Below, one piece after another: positions 52,553-61,262 of a stretch of DNA of 64,000 nt. The number at the start of each line of letters is the position of its first letter. Position 1 is the stretch's first letter. The notes below the pieces were generated by a model. That model made no database searches. It saw nothing but the letters and a program-made list of their open reading frames with translations, and was not told the origin of the DNA. This stretch comes from Limnohabitans sp. G3-2 (GTDB lineage Bacteria; Pseudomonadota; Gammaproteobacteria; Burkholderiales; Burkholderiaceae_C), in contig NZ_NESG01000004.1 of NCBI RefSeq assembly GCF_002778275.1, positions 338,002 through 402,001 of the forward strand, given 5' to 3'. Made by a program: the position numbers and the translations under genes.

Positions 52553-53542
52553 TTACTGCGGCTGGATACCCAGGTCGCTGACGAGTTTTTTCATGGCCCG
52601 TTGTTGCGAGGCAAAGAAATCACGTGCGAGCGCTGGTGTATCGCTTCTTGGGTAGACGCCCATGTCGTTCAGGCGTGTCACCATTTCAGGGGAGTTGATG
52701 ATGCGGTTCACGTCGGCATTGATTTTTTCAATGACGGCGTTGGGCGTTCCTGCTGGAACAATGATCTGAAACCAGCCGATGGCCTCATAGCCAGGGTAAG
52801 TCTCGGCGACGGTGGGAATGTCCAAGCCCGGGAGGCGTTGGGCCGAAGTGACGGCCAGGGCCTTGAGTCGTCCGCTTTTGATCTGGTTGATGAGTCCTGG
52901 AATGCCGTCTGTGGTCATCAGCACATCACCGCCCAACAGGCCCGCCAGTGCGGCAGGGGGCGCCGGGTAGGGCACCGTGGTCATGCCCATGTTGCCGGCT
53001 TTGTTCACCATTTCCCCAGCCAAGTGAGGGAGTGAATTGGGCTGCGGCGCGGCAAAGTTGGCCTTGCCTGGGTTGGCCCGTGCGAAACGCGCCAAATCTT
53101 GCAAGGACTGGATGCCTGAAGTGGCATTGGCAACCAACACCAATGGGCTGGTGCCGATGGTGGCCACTGAGCTGAGGTCTGTATCCGGGTTGAATTGGGG
53201 ATTTTTATAAACCAGCGGGGTGATGGTTCCCATGGCGGCCGGGACAAAACCCAGGGTATAACCGTCGTTTGCTGAGCGCGCCAAAGCCGACATGCCCGGA
53301 ATACCGCCAGCGCCAGGACGGTTTTCCACCACCACACCTTGTCCCCAAGCTTGCCCCAGGCGTTCACCCAAGAGTCTGGCAATCACATCTGGAGCGGCGC
53401 CAGCACCCGCCGGCACAATCATCTTGACGGCCTTGTTGGGCCAAGTTTGAGCCACAGCGGTGGCGTTCAACAAGGTCAATGCCGCAAGGGCTGCGACACC
53501 CAGTAAGCGTCGGCTCAAACGGTGGTGTTGGCGAATGTTCAT
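52553..53542 (-). CDS. Bug/TctC-family periplasmic solute-binding protein
   Basis: 329 residues with a basic N-terminus and signal peptide (LLGVAALAALTLLNATAVAQ, cleaved near residue 31). The mature part has the Bug signatures [33 protein letters not shown] and the late DIPTVAETYPGYEA. These bind carboxylates or aromatic acids. No TctA/TctB membrane components are adjacent, which is normal for the expanded Bug set of Burkholderiales. The GGAGAC site fixes the start at 53542 over 53554. It is divergent from the LysR gene, which likely controls this unit. Confidence 0.9.
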   Translation of the reverse strand: MNIRQHHRLSRRLLGVAALAALTLLNATAVAQTWPNKAVKMIVPAGAGAAPDVIARLLGERLGQAWGQGVVVENRPGAGGIPGMSALARSANDGYTLGFVPAAMGTITPLVYKNPQFNPDTDLSSVATIGTSPLVLVANATSGIQSLQDLARFARANPGKANFAAPQPNSLPHLAGEMVNKAGNMGMTTVPYPAPPAALAGLLGGDVLMTTDGIPGLINQIKSGRLKALAVTSAQRLPGLDIPTVAETYPGYEAIGWFQIIVPAGTPNAVIEKINADVNRIINSPEMVTRLNDMGVYPRSDTPALARDFFASQQRAMKKLVSDLGIQPQ

Positions 53543-53664
53543 AGTTGTCTCCATCGTAGGGGATTCGCTTGAATCAAGCGATCAGGGGTGTGAGTCTAGG
53601 GTGTCGCGGCGTTCGCAAAGAGAGGGCAAAATAGGTTTGCCGTTCACAAAATGAGAACACCCAA

Positions 53665-54549
53665 ATGAAACTCAACCAATTGCGCGATCTGGTGACCATC
53701 GTCGAGCGTGGCAGCCTGCGCGGGGCAGCCCGTCACCTGGACGTCGCCCAGTCCGGGCTAACGCGCAGCATCAGAAGCTTGGAGCGAGAACTGGGGCATC
53801 CCATGTTTGAGCGCGAGGCGCGGGGCATGCAGCTCACCCCCATGGGCAGGGTTTTTTACCAACGTGCCAGTTCCGCCATGAACGAACTCCGACGCGCCGA
53901 TGAAGAAATGTCTCAGGCACAGGGCGGCGTTCAGGGGACGGTGGTGGCGGGCCTGTCCATCATGCCCCACCTGGGCATGCTGCCTGGGGCTTTGGGGCCA
54001 TTTCGCAGGCGCTATCCAGGCGTGACGCTCAAGGTCATTGAGGGCCTGTACCCCGCGATTGAGCCGGGCCTGCGCAACGGGAGCATTGATTTTTATCTGG
54101 GCGCAGCGTCGCAAGACGATCCCGCACCGGGCCTGGTCAGTGAGACGCTTTTGGAAAACACACGCATCGTGGTGGGCCGCAAAGGCCACCCTCTTGGCGC
54201 TGTGCGCTCGCTGAAAGACCTTTGCCAAGCGGACTGGGCGACGCCGTCATTGGATGTCAATGCCACAGAGGACCTGCACGCGGTGTTTTCTCGATTCAAA
54301 CTGGGGCCGCCTCCCATTCGCTTGCAGGCCAATTCGGCCATGTCCCTGTTGGTGGCCTTGGCGCACTCGGATTTGCTGACCATGTTGCCTCGCCAGTGGG
54401 CTGAATTTGCGCTGACTCAGCATGCTTTGCAGGTCATCCCGGTGCGTGAAAAACTCTCAGCGCCACCCATCGTGTTCATACGCCGGGCCGACTTGCCCTT
54501 GACACCCGCTGCGGACCATCTGAGCGACCTTCTCAAGCGGTATCAATGA
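53665..54549 (+). CDS. LysR-type transcriptional regulator
   Basis: 294 residues with the N-terminal winged helix LVTIVERGSLRGAARHLD, then AQSGLTRSIRSLERELG, and an effector domain with periplasmic-binding-like strands (VVAGLSIMPHLGMLPG). Standard family length. It is divergent from the Bug gene with a 122-bp spacer, the common arrangement for a LysR controlling the adjacent catabolic genes. Its 3' end overlaps the convergent esterase gene by 17 bp. Confidence 0.92.
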   Translation: MKLNQLRDLVTIVERGSLRGAARHLDVAQSGLTRSIRSLERELGHPMFEREARGMQLTPMGRVFYQRASSAMNELRRADEEMSQAQGGVQGTVVAGLSIMPHLGMLPGALGPFRRRYPGVTLKVIEGLYPAIEPGLRNGSIDFYLGAASQDDPAPGLVSETLLENTRIVVGRKGHPLGAVRSLKDLCQADWATPSLDVNATEDLHAVFSRFKLGPPPIRLQANSAMSLLVALAHSDLLTMLPRQWAEFALTQHALQVIPVREKLSAPPIVFIRRADLPLTPAADHLSDLLKRYQ

Positions 54550-55465
54550 CAGGCCTGTTTGCGCAGAATTGGACGAACTGCACCAGCGGTCTTGCCAGAC
54601 TCTGATCTTCAGTGCCCAGCGCCGCAGCGCCTGAAAAATGGTTGTGCTCCGGCAGTACCAGCCACTGCGGTTGAAAGCCATGCCGTGTCACGAGTTTGGA
54701 GAACAGGGCGCCTGCCTGCACCTGCATTTGCGGCAAGTCATGTTGCGCAGTGGCCACCACGATGGGGAAGGGCGCTGCGTCCATGCGCTCCAAAATGCTG
54801 GCTTGGGCCCAATCCGATCGTTCAGCCCCAAAATACGCGTCGTTGCGCGGGTCAGGGCTCGCAATCCCTAAGGGGCCGCGCGCCAAACGTTCGAGCTGTG
54901 CGTCGTAGGGCCCAGAAAGCAAGAACGCTCCGGCAATCTGCCAATCAGGCGGTTGAAATGCACGGATCAGGGCCGCAGCCGCAACATGCGCTGCACCGGC
55001 TGACTCGCCCATCAGAACCAGGGCATGAGGGTGGCCACCGAAACGGCCGCACAGCGCGCGCAAGCGCTGGCAAGCGGCCACAACATCCTCTGCGCCTGAG
55101 GGCCATTGCGCCGCGGGAGCGAGCCGGTAATTGGCCAGCACCGTCACAAAGCCTTGCCGTGCACCCCACCAACCCAGATGGGCCCGGTCTGATTTGTCCC
55201 CTCGGATAAAGCCGCCACCATGCAGGAACAGCAACACGGGCCGTTGTTGGCTGGTGTCGTCCGGAAAATAAACGTCCATCACCTGGCGAGGTTTTTCACC
55301 GTAGGGGATGTCGGCGGCCAGCCCGATGCCGGCCGTTTCCTGAGACGCGGTACGCGGACCGTAAAAAGCTTTGACCTCAGGCATGGGGGCATGACCGCCC
55401 CATTGGCGCAGTTGGGTCAGAACCTCTGGCGCAGGGCCTGGGGTGAGGGTTTGGGTGTGGCTCAT
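54533..55465 (-). CDS. Alpha/beta hydrolase, HSL-type esterase
   Basis: 310-residue carboxylesterase: LLFLHGGGFIRGDK oxyanion loop, ANYRLAPAAQWP, nucleophile LVLMGESAGAAHV (Ser), and a late histidine in LPEHNHFSGA. The start at 55465 shares one base with the stop of the second Bug gene (TGATG), so translation is coupled. The coupling suggests that the imported solute, or a product of it, is an ester. Substrate unknown. Confidence 0.87.
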   Translation of the reverse strand: MSHTQTLTPGPAPEVLTQLRQWGGHAPMPEVKAFYGPRTASQETAGIGLAADIPYGEKPRQVMDVYFPDDTSQQRPVLLFLHGGGFIRGDKSDRAHLGWWGARQGFVTVLANYRLAPAAQWPSGAEDVVAACQRLRALCGRFGGHPHALVLMGESAGAAHVAAAALIRAFQPPDWQIAGAFLLSGPYDAQLERLARGPLGIASPDPRNDAYFGAERSDWAQASILERMDAAPFPIVVATAQHDLPQMQVQAGALFSKLVTRHGFQPQWLVLPEHNHFSGAAALGTEDQSLARPLVQFVQFCANRPVIDTA

Positions 55466-56418
55466 CAATCGACTTTGGCGCCCGTTTGCTGCACGACCTG
55501 CCCCCACTTTTTGGCTTCGCTGGCGATGTAGGCGTCGAGCGTCGGGCGGTCCATGCGCACGGTTTCCAGCGACTGCGCGGCAAAGCCTTCGTTCAAAGCC
55601 TTGTTTTGCAGGATCTTGTTGATTTCGGCGTTGACGCGGTCCAACACTTCTTTGGGTGTACCCGCCGGGGCCAGCATGGCGAACCAGGTGTTGGCTTCAA
55701 AGCCGGGGTAGCCCAGTTCGGCCACGGTGGGCACATCGGGGAGGGCGCCGCTGCGTTTGCTGCTGGTCACGGCCAGTGCGCGCACTTTGCCCGCTTTGGC
55801 CAGTTGCACCACAGGCGGTATGGAGGTGGATCCGACAGGCACTTGTCCGCTGACCACGGCGTTGGCTGCCGATGCCGGGGCGTGCGGGATGTGCAAGATG
55901 TCCACTTTGGCCAAATTGCGGAACAACAATTCAGCCCCCAGGTGCGTGGTTGTGCCGTTGCCCGAGGAGGCGTAGCTGAGTTTTTCGGACGGGGCCAGCA
56001 TCAGCAATTCTTTGAGGGTGTTGGCCTTGACCGAGGGGTGCACGTACAGGATGTTGGGCGACACCGCGGCCATGGCCACCCCCGTCAGTTCTTTGCCGAC
56101 GTCGTAGCCGGCCTTGCTGTAAAGCGATGGGTTGACCGCGTAGGCCACGCTGTGCATGAGGAAGGTGTAGCCATCCGGGGCAGAGCGCGCCACAGCCTGC
56201 GTGCCAATATTGCCGCCTGCGCCGGGACGGTTTTCGATCACGACAGGCTGGCCCATGGCTTCGGACAGAGGCTGCCCCAATGCACGGGCGACGATGTCGG
56301 TGGAACTTCCCGGCGGGAATGCCACCACGATTTTGATGGGCTTATCAGGGTAGGCCGCGTGCGCAGCGCCCATTGAAAAGACCAGTCCTGCGACACACCA
56401 TTGGATCAAAGCTTTCAC
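55465..56418 (-). CDS. Bug/TctC-family periplasmic solute-binding protein
   Basis: 317 residues with signal peptide ([15 protein letters not shown], cleaved near residue 22). Mature signatures are [33 protein letters not shown] and [15 protein letters not shown]. It is paired with the esterase by a TGATG overlap. It differs clearly from the Bug protein at 52.6 kb, so the two probably bind different acids. Confidence 0.9.
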   Translation of the reverse strand: MKALIQWCVAGLVFSMGAAHAAYPDKPIKIVVAFPPGSSTDIVARALGQPLSEAMGQPVVIENRPGAGGNIGTQAVARSAPDGYTFLMHSVAYAVNPSLYSKAGYDVGKELTGVAMAAVSPNILYVHPSVKANTLKELLMLAPSEKLSYASSGNGTTTHLGAELLFRNLAKVDILHIPHAPASAANAVVSGQVPVGSTSIPPVVQLAKAGKVRALAVTSSKRSGALPDVPTVAELGYPGFEANTWFAMLAPAGTPKEVLDRVNAEINKILQNKALNEGFAAQSLETVRMDRPTLDAYIASEAKKWGQVVQQTGAKVD

Positions 56419-56481
56419 GGTTTATCTCCTGAGCAGGGCATCTGCTGTGGGCATGCTAGTGGAGCTGCCTGACGCGGGGTG

Positions 56482-57420
56482 TCACGTGTGGGGCTTGTGG
56501 CGTGGAGGCTTTTGGGTCTTCTCGGTGGCTTCCTTGCGCAGGGCACGTTCGGCGTCAGCCTGTTTGCCTTCGGCCAGCCACGCCGCAAATTGGACGGGCG
56601 TTTCGATGGTCACGCGCCCGAGTGCGCCAGAACGGAAGTCATGGATCACGATGTGTGCGGCTTTGGTGGTGTTGACGCGTCCGCCGCTTTGCATGGCCCC
56701 GCGAAGACGGCCAATCGCTTCAAGCAATGTTTCGTCCGTGTGGCTGGCCACATCGTTGATTTTGTAGCGCTCACGCAAGGCCTGTGGGTAGTGGTGAATC
56801 AGGTAATGGAGCAACTCCAGCGCCACCACTTCCTCGTCAAATGCGTTCACACCGATCGCCCCGCTGGCGGCCAAGTTGTAGCCGCTTTGTTCGACGATGA
56901 TGCGTGGCCACAGCACGCCAGGTGTGTCGTACAGATAGAAGTCATCGTCCAAGGCAATGCGCGCTTCCTGTTTGGTCACACCCGCTTCATCGCCCGTTTT
57001 CGCGGCGCGTTTTCCTTTGAGTGTGTTGATCAAGGTGGATTTGCCCACGTTGGGGATGCCGCAAATGAGCACGCGCATGGGTTTGACCATGCCGCCGCGA
57101 AGGGGCGCGAGTTTTCTGCACGCATCGATCAGCGCTTTGGCCGGTTGCGACATGCTGGTGTCCAAGCCCATGGCGCTGACGCCGGGCAGGGCGTTGTAAT
57201 GGCCCAGCCAGAGGGCAGTTCGGTCGGGGTCTGCCAGGTCTTGTTTGCTCAAGATTTTGAGCGCGGGCTTGCCTTTGATCAATTCGGCCAGCATCGGGTT
57301 GGCGCTCGAGCCGGGCAATCGGGCGTCCAGCATTTCAATGACGACGTCAATCTCTTTGATTCGTTCCCCAATCGCTTTGCGCGTGAGGTGCATGTGTCCT
57401 GGGAACCATTGAATCGCCAT
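56482..57420 (-). CDS. ylqF: Ribosome-assembly GTPase, YlqF/RbgA type
   Basis: 312-residue circularly permuted GTPase. The G4 motif (ILSKQDLADPD) comes before G1 (LICGIPNVGKSTLIN), G2 (GVTK) and G3 (LYDTPGVLWP), which is the YlqF order. The N-terminus IQWFPGHMHLTRKAI is diagnostic. In Bacillus the homologue matures the 50S subunit; a similar role is assumed here. It lies downstream of the HU gene and its terminator. Confidence 0.92.
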   Translation of the reverse strand: MAIQWFPGHMHLTRKAIGERIKEIDVVIEMLDARLPGSSANPMLAELIKGKPALKILSKQDLADPDRTALWLGHYNALPGVSAMGLDTSMSQPAKALIDACRKLAPLRGGMVKPMRVLICGIPNVGKSTLINTLKGKRAAKTGDEAGVTKQEARIALDDDFYLYDTPGVLWPRIIVEQSGYNLAASGAIGVNAFDEEVVALELLHYLIHHYPQALRERYKINDVASHTDETLLEAIGRLRGAMQSGGRVNTTKAAHIVIHDFRSGALGRVTIETPVQFAAWLAEGKQADAERALRKEATEKTQKPPRHKPHT

Positions 57421-57503
57421 AAAGCTGTCGTCAACCGAAGGTCAAAAAAAACCTATTGTCCTTCACTTCACTTTCGCACCCACCAGCATCCATGCAGGCA
57501 TGA

Positions 57504-57539
57504 AAAAAGGCAGCGGGGTAAAACACCCGACTGCCTTTT
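57504..57539 (-). terminator. Terminator downstream of the HU gene
   Basis: Stem of AAAGGCAG and GGGT pairing with ACCC and CTGCCTTT around an AAAAC loop, with two mismatched positions. A/T runs on both sides allow function in either direction. It sits 19 bp after the HU stop. Confidence 0.8.
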
Positions 57540-57557
57540 GGCTGAAGCGAGAGAAGA

Positions 57558-57869
57558 TTACTTCTTCTTGTTCACAGCGGCTTTGAAAGCGGCGCCAGCG
57601 GTAAAGCGGGGCACTGTGGCGGCTGCAATTTTCAGCTTCTCACCGGTGCGTGGGTTCTTGCCAACGCGGGCTGCACGCTTGGCAGCTTTGAAAGTGCCAA
57701 AGCCAATCAGTTGCACGTCTTGTTTTTTGGCAACTGTTTTGGTGATGATGTCCACCAAGGCGCTGACGGCACGGCCTGCAGCTGCTTTGGACATGTCTGT
57801 TTCGCCTGCAGCTGCTTTGGACATGTCTGTTTCTTTGGCCAATGCTTCGATGAGTTCTGCTTTGTTCAA
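57558..57869 (-). CDS. hupB: DNA-binding protein HU-beta with internal 10-residue duplication
   Basis: Nucleoid protein of 103 residues, longer than the usual 90-93. The start is TTG at 57869, supported by GGAG at the right distance and by the exact family N-terminus (NKAELIEALAKETDMS). The family core QLIGFGTFK, GKNPRTGEKLKI and the C-terminal VPRFTAGAAFK are normal. The helix 1-2 region contains ETDMSKAAAG twice in a row, encoded by a perfect 30-bp tandem repeat. The insert falls at the turn between the first two helices of the dimer core, so it may extend the helix or loop out. Reading frame is kept. Confidence 0.93.
   Translation of the reverse strand: MNKAELIEALAKETDMSKAAAGETDMSKAAAGRAVSALVDIITKTVAKKQDVQLIGFGTFKAAKRAARVGKNPRTGEKLKIAAATVPRFTAGAAFKAAVNKKK
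57774..57833 (-). repeat. Perfect 30-bp tandem duplication inside the HU gene
   Basis: Positions 57774-57803 and 57804-57833 are identical (30 of 30). The exact identity, with no silent differences, points to a recent slippage or duplication event, or to an assembly artefact that read data could exclude. Confidence 0.95.
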
Positions 57870-58045
57870 GATTTTTCTCCAAATGAATAGAACGGCGAGA
57901 TTTTGCCACGCAACCGAAGAGGCTTCCACATATTTCCTCTCATTTTCATCAATTTATTGCGCCACATTACTTTACATAATATATATCGTATGCATTTCAT
58001 AGTGCAAAGGTTTTATCAAAAAAACGCAACTCATCCGGTCACAAA

Positions 58046-58111
58046 GGTAAATTTGATACGAATTTGAAGGTAAATCTGATGCTACTCACCAATTAAAAGT
58101 AAATCTGATAC
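58046..58111 (+). repeat. Three iteron-like direct repeats next to the KfrA gene
   Basis: GGTAAATTTGATAC (58046), GGTAAATCTGATGC (58069) and AGTAAATCTGATAC (58098) are direct 14-bp repeats starting 23 and 29 bp apart. They lie between the KfrA-like stop and the HU promoter region. They could be protein-binding iterons from a plasmid-derived module or the multiple end repeats of a lost insertion sequence. The 276-bp spacer (57870-58145) contains no gene. Confidence 0.6.
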
Positions 58112-58145
58112 AGAAAACTTATCTTCTTGCTGCTGGGAACGAGAG

Positions 58146-59051
58146 TCATTTTTTTGCAATCCTCAGAGGAGCAATACTCCTCTTTGTCACCGATTTGGAT
58201 TTTTTCGGCAGCGCATCGTTGAGGCGCGCAAGATAGCCAGATGCACGCTCAGATAGCAGTGTGTTTTGAATGTTGAGCTCGTGCAGTTGCTTGTTCAGAT
58301 TTTCCGCCAGCTGCCAAGCCTCATTTTTTTGTTGTGTCTGCTTCTTTCTTTCAAGCTCCAGCTCTGTCTGTAATTTTTTAACCTGTTGGCGCTCGCGATC
58401 CATTTCAGTCATCAGTCTTCGTTCTGAAGTCGCAAACTGTGTCTGTAGCGCTTGGATTTCTGCACTGTGAGCCCGAAACTGCTCATCGTGACGGCGACGC
58501 TCCACATTGCTTTCTGAAACGTGCTGCTGAAGCGCCAGCCGCGATGATGTGAGTTCCTCATCTTTTTTGTTCACAAGCATTTGAAGCTTGTTCGCCTGAT
58601 CTTGAGATTCGGCCAGCCTGATATGTAGAGCATCAAGGGCTTGCTTGAGTTCAGATGCCTGGTGCGCGAACGCTCCACGCTCAGTTTCAATTTCAGCAAG
58701 CACTTTCGTCATTTGCTGTTCTTGCTGACTTGCTGCGTTCGCGAAATCTGCTTTAGTCGCCTCGAAGACACTGTGTGCCTCATGCAAAGCGCTTTTCCAG
58801 AAGCTTTTCATGGCTACTTGCACAGTAGCTGGCAATTCGCTTGTTTTATCGGATTCACCCGTTGGTCCTCTCAAACGCTCTCCCAATGAGGAAAACCAGA
58901 CCTCCAGCATCGGGCCCACGGTGTTGGGCGATCCACGGCCCAATTTCATGCGAACACGTTCGATGGTCGGTTTGAGTTGCTCACTGAGCAATTCGTCGGC
59001 TGCGCCGTTGACATCGGTTTGCTGAACACCCCTTGGACTTTTAACTTGCAT
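58146..59051 (-). CDS. KfrA-like DNA-binding coiled-coil protein
   Basis: 301 residues. The N-terminal region matches the KfrA DNA-binding domain (NGAADELLSEQLKPTIERV, then GRGSPNTVGPMLEVWF). Residues about 85-280 are a long alpha-helical coiled coil rich in Glu, Gln, Lys and Ala with heptad spacing, ending in a basic tail (KKSKSVTKR). KfrA proteins are plasmid regulators and stability factors, also common on integrated elements. It is divergent from the tyrosine recombinase; the spacer holds two palindromes suitable for autoregulation. Confidence 0.85.
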   Translation of the reverse strand: MQVKSPRGVQQTDVNGAADELLSEQLKPTIERVRMKLGRGSPNTVGPMLEVWFSSLGERLRGPTGESDKTSELPATVQVAMKSFWKSALHEAHSVFEATKADFANAASQQEQQMTKVLAEIETERGAFAHQASELKQALDALHIRLAESQDQANKLQMLVNKKDEELTSSRLALQQHVSESNVERRRHDEQFRAHSAEIQALQTQFATSERRLMTEMDRERQQVKKLQTELELERKKQTQQKNEAWQLAENLNKQLHELNIQNTLLSERASGYLARLNDALPKKSKSVTKRSIAPLRIAKK

Positions 59052-59079
59052 CGCCCTGCTCCTTGCTGTAAATTTACCG

Positions 59080-59100
59080 ACGATAAGAGATATTTATCGT
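59080..59100. promoter_or_regulatory. Palindrome upstream of the KfrA-like gene
   Basis: Inverted repeat ACGATAA / TTATCGT with a 7-bp centre, 29 bp upstream of the KfrA-like start. GATAA recurs twice more in the next 40 bp. It is a likely operator in the divergent kfrA/recombinase spacer. Confidence 0.5.
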
Positions 59101-59124
59101 GATTTAAAGGATAAAAAGATAAAT

Positions 59125-59147
59125 AATCTTACATGCTATGTAAGATT
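59125..59147. promoter_or_regulatory. Perfect palindrome in the kfrA/recombinase spacer
   Basis: AATCTTACAT-GCT-ATGTAAGATT: ten base pairs of perfect dyad around a 3-bp centre, 23 bp before the recombinase start. It has the look of a dimeric regulator site, most simply for the KfrA-like protein. No T run follows, so it is not a terminator. Confidence 0.6.
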
Positions 59148-59169
59148 TCTTCAAATAAATAAGCCGCCC

Positions 59170-60249
59170 ATGAACTTGCGCCTGCCCACGCTCAAAAATA
59201 CACCCGCCCTGGAGCCAGAGGCTCTGAGCGAAGTCACCCAACGCGCCGTCGAAGATCTGCTGCGCGAAGGTGAATCAAAAAACACCCTCATCAGCTACCG
59301 CAGCGCCTTGCGCTACTGGGCCGCATGGTTTGGTGCACGCTACGGCCGACAAATACAGCTGCCCGTGCCCACCGCCTGTGTGCTCCAGTTTGTCGTCGAC
59401 CACGCGGATCGAACCACCGACAAAGGCCTGGCGCACGAGCTGCCCATCGAGATCGATCAAGCCCTGGTGAAATCCGGCTTCAAAGGCAAACTCGGCGCAC
59501 TCGCACACAACACCCTGATTCACCGAATTGCGGTCCTGTCCAAAGCCCACCAAATCGGCGAGTTCAAAAACCCTTGCCACGACCCCAAAGTGCGCGAGCT
59601 TCTCTCCCGCACCCGCAAGGCCTACGCCAAACGGGGTGCCCTCCCCCGCAAAAAAGACGCCCTCACCAAAGAGCCTCTTCAAGCCATCTTGCAAACGTGC
59701 GATGACTCAGTCATCGGCATCCGCGATAGAGCACTGATCTTGTTCGCCTGGTCCAGTGGCGGGCGCAGGAGATCCGAGGTGGCCAGCGCAGACATACAGT
59801 TTTTAAAACGCACCGGCCCCGATGCCTATCTCTACAACTTGGCGTTTTCCAAAACGAACCAGGCCGGAGCAGAACGCGCTGAAAACCACAAACCCATTTT
59901 CGGGCTCGCAGCGCAAGCCCTCTCGGCATGGCTCACCGTCAGCCACATCACCAGCGGGGCGATTTTCCGAAGAGTGCGCAAAGGCGGTCACATCGGTGAA
60001 GCGCTCTCCCCTGCCGCTGTCAAAGATATCGTTAAAAAGCGATGCTTGTTGGCAGGCATTGACGGCAACTATGCCGCCCACTCCCTGCGCTCAGGGTTCG
60101 TGACAGAGGCAGGCTTGCAAAACGTTCCCCTCGCTCAGACCATGGCCATGACGGGGCACCACAGCGTCTCCACCGTGTTGGGTTATTTCCGCATCACACA
60201 AGAGGCTGAGGTGACAGACCTTATGAGAGATGCGCGCCCCAACACTTGA
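59170..60249 (+). CDS. Tyrosine recombinase/integrase
   Basis: 359-residue phage-integrase-fold recombinase. The N-terminal SAM-like core-binding domain ([18 protein letters not shown]) is followed by the catalytic domain. Arginine I is in [12 protein letters not shown], the HxxR box in [13 protein letters not shown], and histidine plus nucleophile tyrosine in [15 protein letters not shown]. All catalytic residues are present, so it should be active. The pairing with a KfrA-like gene is typical of plasmid or integrated elements. No flanking att repeats could be identified in the window. Confidence 0.9.
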   Translation: MNLRLPTLKNTPALEPEALSEVTQRAVEDLLREGESKNTLISYRSALRYWAAWFGARYGRQIQLPVPTACVLQFVVDHADRTTDKGLAHELPIEIDQALVKSGFKGKLGALAHNTLIHRIAVLSKAHQIGEFKNPCHDPKVRELLSRTRKAYAKRGALPRKKDALTKEPLQAILQTCDDSVIGIRDRALILFAWSSGGRRRSEVASADIQFLKRTGPDAYLYNLAFSKTNQAGAERAENHKPIFGLAAQALSAWLTVSHITSGAIFRRVRKGGHIGEALSPAAVKDIVKKRCLLAGIDGNYAAHSLRSGFVTEAGLQNVPLAQTMAMTGHHSVSTVLGYFRITQEAEVTDLMRDARPNT

Positions 60250-60299
60250 AGCTCAACTGGGGTATGAACTTGTATGGAAAATCAGGCACAGGAGATCAA

Positions 60300-60617
60300 A
60301 TGAAGACCATCACGCTCTATTTCGCAACCGCAATCGCTGAAATCGTGGGGTGCTACCTGCCCTGGCTCTGGCTCAAGCAAAACGGATCTCCATGGTTGCT
60401 GATACCCGCCGGAGTCAGTCTGGCGGCCTTTGCGTGGCTACTGACACTGCACGAAGCTGCCACCGGACGCGTCTACGCTGCTTACGGGGGTGTCTACATC
60501 TTTGCAGCTATTCTTTGGCTATGGGCCGTCGACGGCATCCGACCATCGAATTGGGATGTCGCGGGTGTTGCCGTGGCCCTGCTGGGTATGAGCATCATTG
60601 CCTTTCAACCGCGCTAG
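60300..60617 (+). CDS. ynfA: YnfA/UPF0060 family inner-membrane protein
   Basis: 105 residues with four predicted membrane helices. Family blocks are [19 protein letters not shown] and [20 protein letters not shown]. Start ATG 60300 has AGGAG in front; an in-frame codon 54 bp upstream overlaps the recombinase. Members are small putative drug or metal exporters. It is next to cadmium-resistance genes and may be part of that cargo. Confidence 0.9.
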   Translation: MKTITLYFATAIAEIVGCYLPWLWLKQNGSPWLLIPAGVSLAAFAWLLTLHEAATGRVYAAYGGVYIFAAILWLWAVDGIRPSNWDVAGVAVALLGMSIIAFQPR

Positions 60618-60693
60618 GAACAGATCCTCAATTTGGAGAATGCTTTGAAAAAAGCGCCTTGCTTGCGGATCTCGGAACAGTGTTTACGGGCGC

Positions 60694-60717
60694 TCAAAGG
60701 GACTCGTACCCCTTTGA
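60694..60717. other. Hairpin between convergent ynfA and cadR
   Basis: An 8-bp stem TCAAAGGG/CCCTTTGA with an 8-nt loop, between the ynfA stop and the cadR stop. It lacks a T run, but its position suggests a transcript end or an mRNA-stabilising structure. Confidence 0.45.
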
Positions 60718-60723
60718 CGCAAA

Positions 60724-61173
60724 TCAGTGCGCCCCATGCACATGGCGCGCGCCTCGCTTGCCCACCGGCCCCACTTCCTTAGAGGCCTGAGCAATTCCGG
60801 AAAGTACACCGCACTCACTGACAGCGCCGTTTCCGGCACAACCGGTTCGCAACTCAACAAGTTGCCTTTGCAAGACCTTCAGCTCTCTGATTCGAACCGC
60901 CACATGCTTGATGTGCTCATCAACCAAGGCGTTGATGTCAGAACAGTCCTGTGGGGGGGAATCTTTCATGCGCAACAGCGCTCGAATCTCATCCAGGGCC
61001 ATGTCCAAGCTTCGGCAGTACCGAATGAACGAAAGTCGTTCAACGTGCTCCGGTCCATAGACGCGGTAGTTGCCTTCTGTTCGCCCCGGCTGTGGCAACA
61101 AGGCCTCACGCTCGTAGTAGCGAATCGTCTCCACCTGTGTATCGGTGGCCTTGGCGAGCTCTCCAATCCTCAT
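60724..61173 (-). CDS. cadR: Cd(II)/Pb(II)-responsive MerR-family regulator
   Basis: 149-residue MerR protein. DNA-binding part: MRIGELAKATDTQVETIRYYE then REALLPQPGRTEGNYRVY. The metal site has a cysteine in PPQDCSDINALVDEH and two in the C-terminal loop (RTGCAGNGAVSECG), as in CadR/PbrR, and the tail is histidine-rich (RHVHGAH), a CadR trait. The start at 61173 has GGAGG in front. It is divergent from cadA, whose promoter carries the matching operator. It would activate cadA when cadmium, lead or zinc is present. Confidence 0.92.
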   Translation of the reverse strand: MRIGELAKATDTQVETIRYYEREALLPQPGRTEGNYRVYGPEHVERLSFIRYCRSLDMALDEIRALLRMKDSPPQDCSDINALVDEHIKHVAVRIRELKVLQRQLVELRTGCAGNGAVSECGVLSGIAQASKEVGPVGKRGARHVHGAH

Positions 61174-61210
61174 GGTGTCCTCCATCAGCGGTTGACCATA
61201 TTTTAGGCGC

Positions 61211-61241
61211 TTGACTCTAAAGTGGCTACAGGGTTTCTAAT
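61211..61241 (+). promoter_or_regulatory. CadR/MerR-type cadA promoter and operator
   Basis: TTGACT (61211-61216) and TCTAAT (61236-61241) are separated by a 19-bp spacer, the long spacing that needs a MerR-family activator. The dyad CTCTAAAGTGGCTACAGGG (61214-61232) lies within the spacer and resembles known CadR/PbrR/ZntR operators. Confidence 0.85.
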
Positions 61242-61262
61242 CGCTGTAACGAGGAAGAAATC

